Source of the DNA: RHLJ01 sp048058975
Lineage (GTDB): Bacteria > Bacteroidota > Rhodothermia > Balneolales > Balneolaceae
DNA length: 64,000 nucleotides
Direction of reading: 5' to 3'
NCBI GenBank assembly: GCA_048058975.1
Contig: JBLLNP010000013.1
Location: 38,314 to 102,313, forward strand
The notes under the pieces: model-generated
Told to the model about the DNA's origin: nothing
The model's input: the letters and a program-made list of their open reading frames with translations, nothing else
Databases searched by the model: none
Shown here: one piece after another, positions 42,793 to 51,477 of the stretch
Layout: every line of letters begins with the position of its first letter
Position numbering within the stretch: the first letter of the stretch is position 1
Program-made: the position numbers and the translations under genes

Positions 42793-43531
42793 TTTCACTT
42801 TTATTATTCCAACTTATAACAGATCTGATTTATTAGGAAAAAAATTAGAAAATATTTTTAACCTCGAAAATTTTAATCAATTCAAAATTGATGTCATTGT
42901 AGTTGATAACAGTTCTTCACCCAATGAGCTCAAGAAAAACAAAGAGATTGTAGGAAAGTTTAAAGCTATTTATCTAAGTTCAGATCAAGGAAATGCTAAT
43001 ATTGCAAGAAATACTGGATTACTAAATTCTAGATCTCAATTTGTATCTTTTTCTGACGACGACGATCTTTTCCGGTCTGATTATTTAAACTATGTAATGC
43101 CGATAATTAATAGCAAAAAAGTTTCAAATGATCTAATATTTAGTTGGGCTGATGTTAAAGAAGATGATTCCTTAATCTATAAGTTCAAGCCTAAAGAATC
43201 TGATTATGACAAGATTTATGAAAAAAATCCTTTTCCTTCATCATCTTGTGTAATGAATAAAAATGTATTCTCTATTGTAGGTTTATGGAATCCGAATATT
43301 AAGTCATGCCAGGATTGGGATTTATGGATTAGATGTAAGATGAATTCAATACAAGTTAATGTAATTGATCAACCATTGGTTATAATAAATAAATCTGGAA
43401 AAGAATCTATCGGTTTATCAACAAATTACTATAAATCACTTTATCAAATAAATAAAAATATACTTCACCTTTCAATCATTCAATTTTATAAAAATTTAGC
43501 CCTAATTGTTAAGAAGAATCTTTTTAGATAA
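42779..43531 (+). CDS. Glycosyltransferase family 2 protein
   Basis: 250 residues. The GT-A motifs are 'FTFIIPTYNRSDLLGKKL', 'VIVVDNSS', 'NIARNTGLLNSRSQFVSFSD' and D-D-D-D-L (acidic metal site near residue 98), then 'SCQDWDLWIRCKM' (E/D-D-W-D-L of acceptor side). It overlaps the genes on both sides. Its role is addition of one sugar to the repeat unit. Confidence 0.92.
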   Translation: MSNFDFTFIIPTYNRSDLLGKKLENIFNLENFNQFKIDVIVVDNSSSPNELKKNKEIVGKFKAIYLSSDQGNANIARNTGLLNSRSQFVSFSDDDDLFRSDYLNYVMPIINSKKVSNDLIFSWADVKEDDSLIYKFKPKESDYDKIYEKNPFPSSSCVMNKNVFSIVGLWNPNIKSCQDWDLWIRCKMNSIQVNVIDQPLVIINKSGKESIGLSTNYYKSLYQINKNILHLSIIQFYKNLALIVKKNLFR

Positions 43532-44645
43532 GTCAATCTATACTTTATTTATTTTTTCCTATTTCCTATCAATATTAGTAGGAATGGTACCTGTTGTTAC
43601 TAAATTCGAAGTGAATTATTTCGCCTATGGACTTCAAATACTTTTTTTAATACTAATTTTATTATTTGGGAAAATTAAGATTGATAACTTTTTATTTCTT
43701 GCAGCGGCTCTTAGTTTAATCTGCCTTTCTATAGATTTTATCTTATTTAATGAAATAAATTCATTGACTCTTAAAGACACAGTATTTCTTATATTTGCAT
43801 CAATAATTATACCAATAACAAAAAAAATTGATCATGATAAGGTATATAGATTTATAATTTTTCTAGGTGTTACCACTTCTTTATTGGCTATATATCAATC
43901 AATTAATAATATTTATCCTTCAGACTTTGTACTTAAACCATGGAATAGAATTGGCCCTTTTATACGTGCCGGTGTTGGTTATACTGAAGAAAATTATTTG
44001 GCATCATATTTAGTATTCACTTATATAGCGGTACACATATCTTCAATTAAAAGAATAAATGCAAATATATTTAAAACAATAATTTTTGTTGGAATATTAT
44101 TCACGTTTTCTCGAGGTGGGGTAATTTCAATAATTATATTTGAGCTAATTGTATCAAAAGAAAGAAAATCCATAATTATCTTAATTCTTATTGGATCTAT
44201 TGGGTTAATGTTAACTCCAGATTTGTATGTAGATACAATTTTCTCACGTTTCTCTTCATCTAGTACCGAAGCTAGCTCGTCAACATATAGCCGTATTAAT
44301 CAATTTAATGATGCTTTGGTAGAATTGACTAATTTCAAAACTTTTCTTTTAGGCCAAGTTCCAAATTATACAACTTCAAATGGTCAAGTTATTCATAATA
44401 CAGTTTTGTATTTATTGGTTGACTATGGATTGATTTTAGGGCTGTTTTATTTCTCAGTTTTGGGAATTGTGTTTAAGCGATATTTAAATATTATTGCATT
44501 ACCTCTATTGGTCCCAATGTTCTTTTTAAATTTACTGGGATTTAAATTGATCACTTACTACATAATACTGCTTAGTCTATACCACAATGAAAAAAGTAAA
44601 AATAATATCAACTCAATATCCTTATCCGGCAAACAAAGGGGGTAA
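43506..44645 (+). CDS. wzy: O-antigen/exopolysaccharide polymerase (Wzy-like)
   Basis: 379 residues with ten to eleven membrane helices and a periplasmic loop region. The part 'RAGVGYTEENYLASYLVFTY' and, later, 'FSRGGVISIII' followed by 'IHNTVLYLLVDYGLILGLFY' match the Wzy_C/O-antigen ligase-polymerase topology (R/E pair in loops, H-N in the large loop). It should join flipped repeat units in the periplasm. The start is a TTG within the previous gene. Polymerases have weak sequence conservation, so the call relies on topology, these motifs and context. Confidence 0.82.
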   Translation: MLRRIFLDKSIYTLFIFSYFLSILVGMVPVVTKFEVNYFAYGLQILFLILILLFGKIKIDNFLFLAAALSLICLSIDFILFNEINSLTLKDTVFLIFASIIIPITKKIDHDKVYRFIIFLGVTTSLLAIYQSINNIYPSDFVLKPWNRIGPFIRAGVGYTEENYLASYLVFTYIAVHISSIKRINANIFKTIIFVGILFTFSRGGVISIIIFELIVSKERKSIIILILIGSIGLMLTPDLYVDTIFSRFSSSSTEASSSTYSRINQFNDALVELTNFKTFLLGQVPNYTTSNGQVIHNTVLYLLVDYGLILGLFYFSVLGIVFKRYLNIIALPLLVPMFFLNLLGFKLITYYIILLSLYHNEKSKNNINSISLSGKQRG

Positions 44646-45672
44646 AATTGTTACATCATCTGTTATAGAAATATTATCAAATTTTTTTGAAGTTGAAATA
44701 ATAGCATTTAGTGAAGACGAGGAAATTAAGTCTAAGAATTCATTTATAATAAAGAAATGGATTGTCACCAAGAATAATTTATTTAAAGCACTATTTTCAT
44801 TGATTATAAATCTAGCCCTAGGGAGGTCTTTCAAAGTTTATAAATATAAATCATCGAGGATGAACAAATACATCAATGAATTAGAAGGTATTTTGATTTT
44901 TGATCAGCTACCAAGCACAATTAATGCTAATCTAAAACAACTAGAAAACAGTTTAGTGATTCACCACAATGATGAATCTCAGACAATAAAACTTAAGAGG
45001 GAAAGGAAACTAGTTAGAAGATATCAAAATTATATAGAAAAAACTTGTAAACTAAATATTTATATCAGTAAAGATGAGTACAACGTGAGTTTACAGGAAA
45101 ATAGATTTTACCTGCCTTTTCACGTATCTAAATTCAATAAAAATAAACCAATAATTACAAATAATAAGATTTTGAATATTGGATTTATAGGTAGCTATAG
45201 TTGGAAACCAAATAGAGATGCAGTAAAATGGTTTTGTAATGATATCTTTGATTCAAATTCAAACTTAAAACTAAATTTATATGGACATAATGTCGAAAAA
45301 ATAAAAGATTTGGAAAGAAAAAATGTTAATCTGGTAGGTTTTATTTCTAATATTACTGAGTTTTATAAAAGAAACGATCTCATAATATTACCTTTTAAAA
45401 ACTCTGTAGGGGTAAAAATTAAAGCTATTGAAGCATTGAGCTATGGTAAACCAATTCTGGGTACGGAAGAAGCTTTTAAAGGAATTGGTAATTTTAATAA
45501 TTTAGACAAAATAATTTTTTTGGATAAGGATGATTTTAATGAAAAAATAAAAATAATGAATAAAGACCTTACTGCTTACACGAAAATATCACGTCAGATT
45601 TTTTCGGAATTAAATTCAGAATTCATCAACCAGTCAAAGAAATTTGCTGAAATTTTAGAGCATGAGTATTGA
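44587..45672 (+). CDS. Glycosyltransferase family 4 protein
   Basis: 361 residues. The start 'VKIISTQYPYPANKGGKIVT' is a GT-B N-terminal loop with Gly-rich acceptor site. The C-terminal donor domain shows 'IGFIGSYSWKPNRDAVKWF', 'DLIILPFKNSVGVKIKAIEA' and 'LSYGKPILGTEEAFKGI'. This resembles the glycosyltransferases that carry a G-x-K-x-K donor loop. It overlaps the polymerase gene by 59 bases and the next gene by 11. Confidence 0.88.
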   Translation: MKKVKIISTQYPYPANKGGKIVTSSVIEILSNFFEVEIIAFSEDEEIKSKNSFIIKKWIVTKNNLFKALFSLIINLALGRSFKVYKYKSSRMNKYINELEGILIFDQLPSTINANLKQLENSLVIHHNDESQTIKLKRERKLVRRYQNYIEKTCKLNIYISKDEYNVSLQENRFYLPFHVSKFNKNKPIITNNKILNIGFIGSYSWKPNRDAVKWFCNDIFDSNSNLKLNLYGHNVEKIKDLERKNVNLVGFISNITEFYKRNDLIILPFKNSVGVKIKAIEALSYGKPILGTEEAFKGIGNFNNLDKIIFLDKDDFNEKIKIMNKDLTAYTKISRQIFSELNSEFINQSKKFAEILEHEY

Positions 45673-46408
45673 GATAGCTGGAGTAAGAGTTGATAATTTA
45701 GACATGAAAGGTGTTGTATCTGAAATTGAGAAACGCATTGAAGTAAATGATAAGTCGAAGATCTATACCCCAAATCTTGATTTTCTTTACAATGCATCAA
45801 AATCAGGAGAATTTAAAAGGATTCTAAACGACTCTGACCTAAACATACCAGACGGAAAACCATTGATTTGGTTAAGTAGATTGAATGGTGAGAGTTTAAA
45901 AGAAAAGGTAGCCGGATCTGATTTATTTATTGAATTGTGTAAATTAAGTAATCTTAAAGGATACAGAATATTTATTCTTGGAGCTGAGGAAGGAGTTCCT
46001 GATAAAGCTATAAAAAACTTAACTAATACATATGGAGATATAAATTGTGTTGGCTTTTATTCTCCTCCTTTTGGTTTTGAAAAAAATATTGAAACACTTG
46101 AAAGTATAATCTCAAAGATTAATAGTACAAAACCGGATATACTTTTTGTAGCTCTTGGATCACCAAAGCAAGAATTTTTTATAGATAAATACTTTAAAAG
46201 GCTCAATTCTATTGTTTCAATTGGTGTAGGAGCTTCTATTGATTTTGCAGCTGGAGTTAAATCAAAGCCTCCTCATTTTGTTAAAGAAATTGGTATGGCC
46301 TGGCTTTGGAGGGCTCTAAGCGAGCCAAAAAGATTAGGGATCAGGTATTTAAAAAATATTACTTTTTTTATTAAATATTTAACATCTGTTATGTTAAATA
46401 AGATGTGA
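45662..46408 (+). CDS. WecG/TagA/CpsF family glycosyltransferase
   Basis: 248 residues, the full family length. Motifs: 'TPNLDFLYNASKSGEFKRIL', 'DLNIPDGKPLIWLSRL', 'RIFILGAEEGVPDKA', 'DILFVALGSPKQEFFIDKY', and the C-terminal 'PHFVKEIGMAWLWRALSEPK' with membrane-binding Arg/Lys residues. The family transfers N-acetylmannosamine(uronic acid) or related sugars to the lipid-linked primer sugar, so this may be the second enzyme after the initiating phosphotransferase encoded next. Confidence 0.94.
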   Translation: MSIEIAGVRVDNLDMKGVVSEIEKRIEVNDKSKIYTPNLDFLYNASKSGEFKRILNDSDLNIPDGKPLIWLSRLNGESLKEKVAGSDLFIELCKLSNLKGYRIFILGAEEGVPDKAIKNLTNTYGDINCVGFYSPPFGFEKNIETLESIISKINSTKPDILFVALGSPKQEFFIDKYFKRLNSIVSIGVGASIDFAAGVKSKPPHFVKEIGMAWLWRALSEPKRLGIRYLKNITFFIKYLTSVMLNKM

Positions 46409-46508
46409 TTTATTAGACTTTTATAAGATTTGGATTACCAATTAGAAATTATTGATAATCTTCTCAATTACCGTTACTTTCTATGCTCAATTTTAAAAAA
46501 GTCTTTAT

Positions 46509-47207
46509 ATGGAAGAGTTGCTTCAAAGTTTCCAGATTGACAATTACAGGGTATCGGGGTTAGAAAGGGAGAGAACACCTGTCGTATTCATCTCTCCAAA
46601 GGAAAATAGATATTTAAGAATTAAATACTTTTTAGAGTATATGGTTGCTCTTTCAGCCGTTATTGCTTTGTCACCAATTTTCATAGTTGTAGCATTGGCT
46701 GTAAAGCTTTCTTCAAAAGGACCAGTTTTATTTAAACATACAAGGTATGGGTATTCAGGAATGCCATTTTCAGTCTATAAATTTCGTACAATGGTAGATG
46801 GAGCTCATTCTCTGCAAGATAAAATGGGTCATATAAATGAGATGAATGGCGGAAAACTGTTTAAATCTGATAATGACCCACGTGTAACTAAACTTGGGAA
46901 ATTTCTTCGCAAAACCAGTATTGATGAACTACCACAGTTGTTTAATATTTTAAAAGGAGAAATGACAGTAATCGGTCCTCGCCCTTTATCAACACCTCTC
47001 GAAGAATATTCAACAGAAGAACTTTGCAGATTTAAAGTAAAACCTGGGTTAGGGTGTATTTGGCAAGCATATTTCAGAAAAGAAACGGATTTTAAAAGTT
47101 GGATGAAAACGGATGTACTCTATGTTGAACAAGTTTCTTTGAAACTGGATTTAAAATTGTTTTATTCAATTACAAAAAATGTATTACTTGGTAGGGGAGC
47201 CAGATAA
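46509..47207 (+). CDS. Initiating sugar-phosphate transferase (bacterial sugar transferase, WcaJ/WbaP-like)
   Basis: 232 residues, the short PGT core without the N-terminal four-helix membrane part. It has one re-entrant hydrophobic helix ('YMVALSAVIALSPIFIVVA') followed by the catalytic 'FSVYKFRTMVDGAHS', 'VTKLGKFLRKTSIDELPQLF' (D-E pair) and 'VIGPRPLSTPLEEYS', 'KPGLGCIWQ'. It loads the first sugar-1-phosphate onto undecaprenyl phosphate. It is separated from the AT-rich block by a 100-base gap and is followed by a strong terminator, so it ends this operon. Confidence 0.95.
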   Translation: MEELLQSFQIDNYRVSGLERERTPVVFISPKENRYLRIKYFLEYMVALSAVIALSPIFIVVALAVKLSSKGPVLFKHTRYGYSGMPFSVYKFRTMVDGAHSLQDKMGHINEMNGGKLFKSDNDPRVTKLGKFLRKTSIDELPQLFNILKGEMTVIGPRPLSTPLEEYSTEELCRFKVKPGLGCIWQAYFRKETDFKSWMKTDVLYVEQVSLKLDLKLFYSITKNVLLGRGAR

Positions 47208-47221
47208 CAGAAAAATTCGTA

Positions 47222-47260
47222 AAAAATGGCACAGAAATTCATACCTTCTGTGCCATTTTT
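47222..47260 (+). terminator. Strong Rho-independent terminator
   Basis: A perfect 15-base inverted repeat: AAAAATGGCACAGAA (47222-47236) and TTCTGTGCCATTTTT (47246-47260), nine-base loop, T-rich continuation. It stands 15 bases after the sugar transferase stop and divides the polysaccharide assembly operon from the nucleotide-sugar operon. Confidence 0.93.
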
Positions 47261-47281
47261 GTTTTACGAAATATCATATTT

Positions 47282-48607
47282 ATGCAACAGATTATTGAGC
47301 GTATTCAAACCAAGAATTATACAGTTGGAATAATTGGTTTAGGTTACGTAGGACTCCCTTTGTTAAAGGCATTTCATTCCTCCGGATTTCCTGTAGTTGG
47401 CTTTGACGTTGATCAAGAGAAAATCAAATCTATCCAATCAGGAAGAAGTTATATCAAACACTTTTCTGATGAACAAATGTCTCTGTTATCAAAATCTGAT
47501 CGGTGTAAGGTAACCAGTAATTTTGAAGATTTAACAAAAGTAGATGCAATTCTTATTTGTGTACCTACTCCGTTAGATCATTTTCGTGAACCTGATATGA
47601 CGTATGTGGAGGAGACTGCCAGAACAATTTCACTTTATTTGCAAAAGGGGCAATTGGTTGCATTAGAATCTACGACCTGGCCGGGAACTTCCGATGAACT
47701 ACTTACAGGACTATTACAGAAAGGTTCAGGGTTAATTGCAGGAAAAGATTTTCACGTAGCTTATAGCCCTGAAAGAGAAGACCCGGGAAATCCTGATTTT
47801 GATACACAATCCATTCCTAAGGTAGTAGGGGCTTCAACAGTAGAAGCCAGAGAAATTGCAGTTGCATTATATAGTGAAGCAATTGATAGCATTGTGCCTG
47901 TTTCATCTGCTAAGGTGGCAGAGTCAGCAAAGTTACTTGAAAATATTTTTCGGTCAGTAAATATCGCGCTTGTTAATGAAATGAAATTGGTAATGGACGC
48001 AATGGGGATCGATGTTCATGAAGTGATAGAAGCTGCTGCAACTAAACCATTTGGGTTTATGAAATTTACTCCGGGCCCAGGTCTTGGAGGGCATTGTATT
48101 CCCATTGATCCTTTTTATCTGACCTGGAAGGCGAGGGAATACGGTTTAAACACTCGCTTTATCGAATTAGCAGGTGAAGTTAACAGTGCTATGCCTCAAT
48201 TCGTGATAGATAAGTTGATCCTTGCATTAAACGATCAATCCAAATCAGTTAAAGGAAGTAAGATTTTGGTATTAGGGGTCGCATATAAACCGAATGTTGA
48301 TGATATGAGGGAGTCACCATCATTCCCGATTATGGATAAGTTGGTAAAACTGGGAGCAAAAGTAGATTATTATGATCCCTGGATTCCTGTAATACCTCCA
48401 ACCAGAGAGCACATGAACTGGAAAGGAGTTACAAGCATTAAATGGGAAGAAGAAGGGGTCAAATCTTATGATTCAGTAGTAATTGTTACAGATCATTCAG
48501 AGGTAAACTACGAAGAATTACTAAACTGGAGTTCTTGTATAATAGATTCAAGAAATGTGTATAAAGATTTGACTGAAGATGAAAAAGCAAAGGTATTTAA
48601 AGCATAA
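47282..48607 (+). CDS. wbpA: UDP-N-acetyl-hexosamine 6-dehydrogenase (WbpA/WecC type)
   Basis: 441 residues. Rossmann start 'VGIIGLGYVGLPLLKAFHSS' and 'FDVD'; 'ICVPTPLDHFREPDMTYVEE', 'AYSPEREDPGN' and 'KLLENIFRSVNIALVNEMKL' are typical for the UDP-GlcNAc/ManNAc dehydrogenases; the catalytic Cys lies in 'GPGLGGHCIPIDPFYLTWKA'. It oxidises UDP-GlcNAc (or UDP-ManNAc) at C6 with two NAD+. With the WbpB, WbpD and WbpE homologues that follow, UDP-GlcNAcA as product is the likelier choice. Confidence 0.93.
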   Translation: MQQIIERIQTKNYTVGIIGLGYVGLPLLKAFHSSGFPVVGFDVDQEKIKSIQSGRSYIKHFSDEQMSLLSKSDRCKVTSNFEDLTKVDAILICVPTPLDHFREPDMTYVEETARTISLYLQKGQLVALESTTWPGTSDELLTGLLQKGSGLIAGKDFHVAYSPEREDPGNPDFDTQSIPKVVGASTVEAREIAVALYSEAIDSIVPVSSAKVAESAKLLENIFRSVNIALVNEMKLVMDAMGIDVHEVIEAAATKPFGFMKFTPGPGLGGHCIPIDPFYLTWKAREYGLNTRFIELAGEVNSAMPQFVIDKLILALNDQSKSVKGSKILVLGVAYKPNVDDMRESPSFPIMDKLVKLGAKVDYYDPWIPVIPPTREHMNWKGVTSIKWEEEGVKSYDSVVIVTDHSEVNYEELLNWSSCIIDSRNVYKDLTEDEKAKVFKA

Positions 48608-48637
48608 AATACAAGAAATTTTATTTGGAGTGTTTAA

Positions 48638-49810
48638 ATGAAGATTGCAGTTGCAGGAACTGGATATGTTGGGTTATCATTAGCAGTACTACTGGCGCAA
48701 AAAAATGAAGTATACGCGGTTGATATCGTTAAGGAAAAAGTAGATCTGATCAATCAAAGGAAATCTCCAATAACAGATACTGAAATAGAAGATTTTCTGA
48801 TAAACAAGTCTTTAAATCTAACGGCTACGCTTGATAAGGAAGCAGCTTATAAAGGTGCAGAATTCGTAATAATAGCAACACCCACAAACTATGATCCTGA
48901 TACCAATAAGTTTGATACCAGTTCCGTCGAAGCTGTAATAAAGGATGTACAGGGAATAAATCCGGAAGCAGTAATGGTAATTAAATCGACTATTCCTGTT
49001 GGTTATGTGAGAGGTGCAAAAGAAAAATTCGAAATCAAAAACCTGATCTTTTCCCCGGAATTTTTGCGGGAAGGAAAGGCACTATTTGATAATCTGTATC
49101 CATCTCGAATTGTTGTTGGCGAGCAATCTGAAAGAGCTAAAAAGTTCGCGAAACTTCTTATTGAAGGAGCGGTTAAAGAAGAGAAAGAAATTCCTGTTTT
49201 ATTTACCGATTCTACCGAAGCAGAAGCAATAAAATTATTTTCGAATACCTATCTGGCCATGAGAGTAGCTTACTTTAATGAACTGGATTCCTATTGCGAA
49301 TCCCATGGGTTAAATACTAAACAGGTAATAAATGGGGTAGGGTTGGACCCGCGTATCGGAGATCATTATAACAACCCCTCCTTTGGATATGGAGGATATT
49401 GTTTACCTAAAGATACAAAGCAGTTACTAGCTAACTTCCAGGACGTTCCTAATAACCTCATTCAGGCTATTGTGGATGCAAATCGTACAAGAAAAGATTA
49501 TGTGGCAGATCAGATAATAAAAAATGATCCTGAAGTTGTCGGAATTTATCGTCTCGTTATGAAACAGGGTTCGGATAATTTTCGGGCTAGTGCAATTCAG
49601 GGCATCATGAAGCGAATAAAAGCCAAGGGAATTAAGGTTGTAGTTTACGAACCTTATTTACAGGAAGAAGATTTTTATCACTCTAGGGTAATCCAGGATT
49701 TGGACGAGTTTAAAAGTATTTCCAATATTATCGTAGCTAATCGCATGGTACCGGAAATAGAAGATGTAGAGGAAAAAGTATATACAAGAGATCTTTTTGG
49801 TAAGGATTAA
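48638..49810 (+). CDS. ugd: UDP-glucose 6-dehydrogenase
   Basis: 390 residues. 'MKIAVAGTGYVGLSLAVLLA' forms the NAD site; 'FVIIATPTNYDPDTNKFDTS', 'FSPEFLREGKAL' and the catalytic Cys in 'NPSFGYGGYCLPKDTKQLLA' match the short Ugd type found in E. coli and in capsule loci. It makes UDP-glucuronate. It is one of two nucleotide-sugar dehydrogenases placed side by side. Its stop shares one base with the start of the next gene (TAATG). Confidence 0.94.
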   Translation: MKIAVAGTGYVGLSLAVLLAQKNEVYAVDIVKEKVDLINQRKSPITDTEIEDFLINKSLNLTATLDKEAAYKGAEFVIIATPTNYDPDTNKFDTSSVEAVIKDVQGINPEAVMVIKSTIPVGYVRGAKEKFEIKNLIFSPEFLREGKALFDNLYPSRIVVGEQSERAKKFAKLLIEGAVKEEKEIPVLFTDSTEAEAIKLFSNTYLAMRVAYFNELDSYCESHGLNTKQVINGVGLDPRIGDHYNNPSFGYGGYCLPKDTKQLLANFQDVPNNLIQAIVDANRTRKDYVADQIIKNDPEVVGIYRLVMKQGSDNFRASAIQGIMKRIKAKGIKVVVYEPYLQEEDFYHSRVIQDLDEFKSISNIIVANRMVPEIEDVEEKVYTRDLFGKD

Positions 49811-50844
49811 TGGTGCAAAGATTCAAACATTCGGTAATCGGTTTTGGACGTATTGGAAAACGACATGCTAAGATTATTAATGAGTATGAGCCTACTGAAC
49901 TAGTTTCGGTTGTAGATACTGATTCTAATCAATTCTTGAATATTGATGAACTTGGGCTAAATGCAATTCAATATAACTCTATTAACGAGTTTCTTAAATC
50001 CGACCAAAACAAGTCTGAGATAGTCACGATAGCTACTCCAAATTTCTTTCATGCCCCTTATGCTGTTCAATTATTAGAAGCAGGTTATGATGTGCTCATA
50101 GAAAAACCAATGGGTTTATCTGAAGGAGAGTGTAACAATGTTATAGAGACAGAAAAAAAAACGGGTAAACGGGTTTTTGTAGTCAAACAAAACCGATATA
50201 GCCCACCTTCAGTTTGGATGAAAGAAATGATAGAAAAGAAAACTATTGGAGATACTCTGATGGTTCAGGTTAACTGTTATTGGAACCGTGATGATCGCTA
50301 TTATAAAACCAATAATAACTGGAAGGGAGATAAGAAATTAGACGGAGGAGCTTTATTCACCCAATTCAGTCACTTTGTAGATATTATGTATTGGGTATTT
50401 GGTGATATCAAAAATCCAAGAGCCATTGTTAAGAATTTTACTCATCCGGATTTAAAGGATTTTGATGATTCTGGTTTTGCTCAATTCGAATTTGAGAAAG
50501 GAGGTATTGGCTCCATCAATTATTCAACTTCCTGCTGGGATAAGAATATGGAGAGTAGTATTACGGTTGTTGGTACAAAAGGTAGTTTTAAGGTAGGAGG
50601 GCAGTATATGAATGAAGTGGAATACTGTCATATAAAAGAGTATGAAATGCCTGAATTACCTGCAACAAATCCTCCTAATGATTACGGTCCGTATAAGGGA
50701 AGTGCTGCCAATCATCACTATGTGTTCGAAAATATAGTTGATGTTTTAAATGGAAAAATTCCCCCAACGGCAACATCTTTTGATGGGATGAAGGTTGTGA
50801 GTATTATTGAGCGGATATATAAAGCAGCAGGATTTATAAATTAA
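49810..50844 (+). CDS. wbpB: Gfo/Idh/MocA-family oxidoreductase, WbpB-like
   Basis: 344 residues. NAD site 'HSVIGFGRIGKRHAKIINEY'; conserved 'VLIEKPMGLSEGECNNVI' (E-K-P) and 'LDGGALFTQFSHFVDIMYWV' (G-G-x3-x3-H-x2-D) in the active site. WbpB oxidises UDP-GlcNAcA at C3 in a coupled reaction, which WbpE then aminates. Assignment to the WbpB role follows from the neighbours WbpA, WbpD and WbpE; the family itself has many roles. Confidence 0.9.
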   Translation: MVQRFKHSVIGFGRIGKRHAKIINEYEPTELVSVVDTDSNQFLNIDELGLNAIQYNSINEFLKSDQNKSEIVTIATPNFFHAPYAVQLLEAGYDVLIEKPMGLSEGECNNVIETEKKTGKRVFVVKQNRYSPPSVWMKEMIEKKTIGDTLMVQVNCYWNRDDRYYKTNNNWKGDKKLDGGALFTQFSHFVDIMYWVFGDIKNPRAIVKNFTHPDLKDFDDSGFAQFEFEKGGIGSINYSTSCWDKNMESSITVVGTKGSFKVGGQYMNEVEYCHIKEYEMPELPATNPPNDYGPYKGSAANHHYVFENIVDVLNGKIPPTATSFDGMKVVSIIERIYKAAGFIN

Positions 50845-50895
50845 CAATTCAAAATTCAAAATTAATTCCTGATCTTAATTTTGAATTTTGAATTT
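50845..50895. repeat. Twenty-base palindrome between wbpB and wbpD
   Basis: The left arm at 50846-50865 (AATTCAAAATTCAAAATTAA) and the right arm at 50875-50894 pair perfectly over 20 bases around a nine-base loop; the right arm is followed by one more TTTTGAATT unit. It belongs to the same family as the palindromes at 18359 and 31685 and fills the gap just before the TTG start of wbpD. Confidence 0.85.
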
Positions 50896-50908
50896 TGAAT
50901 TGACATAA

Positions 50909-51475
50909 TTGAACTACTTCAAACACGAAACAGCTATTATAGAAATTAGTGCCCAAATAGGCTCAGGTACAAAAATCTGGCACTGGGTTCATGTTATGGG
51001 AAATGCCAAAATAGGTAAGAACTGTGTACTTGGGCAAAATGTGTATGTAGGAAAAGCAGTGTTAGGTGACAATGTTAGGATTCAAAATAATGTTTCTATT
51101 TACGATGAGGTGGTGTTAGAAGATGACGTTTTTTGCGGGCCAAGTATGGTTTTTACAAATGTAATCAACCCGAGAAGTCATGTTCAGCGAAAGGATGAAT
51201 ATCAAAAAACGATCGTTCGAAAAGGGGCTTCTATCGGAGCAAATGCTACTATTGTATGCGGAAATGAAATTGGTGAGTATGCCTTTATTGGAGCTGGAAC
51301 GGTTATCACTAAACCTGTTAAGCCTTTTTCGTTAGTTGTTGGAAACCCCGGTAGGCAAATTGGTTGGGTATCGAAAGCAGGGCATCGACTGAATTTTGAT
51401 GAATCAGGAGTTGCAGTTTGTCAGGAGACCAAAGAAAAGTATAAACTCGAAGATAACTCCGTAAATCCAGTTTAA
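50909..51475 (+). CDS. wbpD: UDP-2-acetamido-3-amino-2,3-dideoxyglucuronate N-acetyltransferase, WbpD-like
   Basis: 188 residues from a TTG start ('MNYFKHETAIIEISAQIGSG'). It has left-handed beta-helix hexapeptide repeats ('GSGTKIWHWVHVMGNAKIGK', 'VLGQNVYVGKAVLGDNVRIQ', 'CGPSMVFTNVINPRS') and the loop 'ASIGANATIVCGNEIGEYAF'. The family (WbpD, WlbB) acetylates the 3-amino group of the diaminouronic acid with acetyl-CoA as a trimer. It precedes the WbpE-like aminotransferase by two bases. Confidence 0.94.
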   Translation: MNYFKHETAIIEISAQIGSGTKIWHWVHVMGNAKIGKNCVLGQNVYVGKAVLGDNVRIQNNVSIYDEVVLEDDVFCGPSMVFTNVINPRSHVQRKDEYQKTIVRKGASIGANATIVCGNEIGEYAFIGAGTVITKPVKPFSLVVGNPGRQIGWVSKAGHRLNFDESGVAVCQETKEKYKLEDNSVNPV

Positions 51476-51477
51476 AA

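Noticed and set aside
50845..50908. Short direct AATTCAAA repeats as a CRISPR array
   Set aside because: The units are a few bases long with no unique spacers and form a simple palindrome; no cas genes are present.
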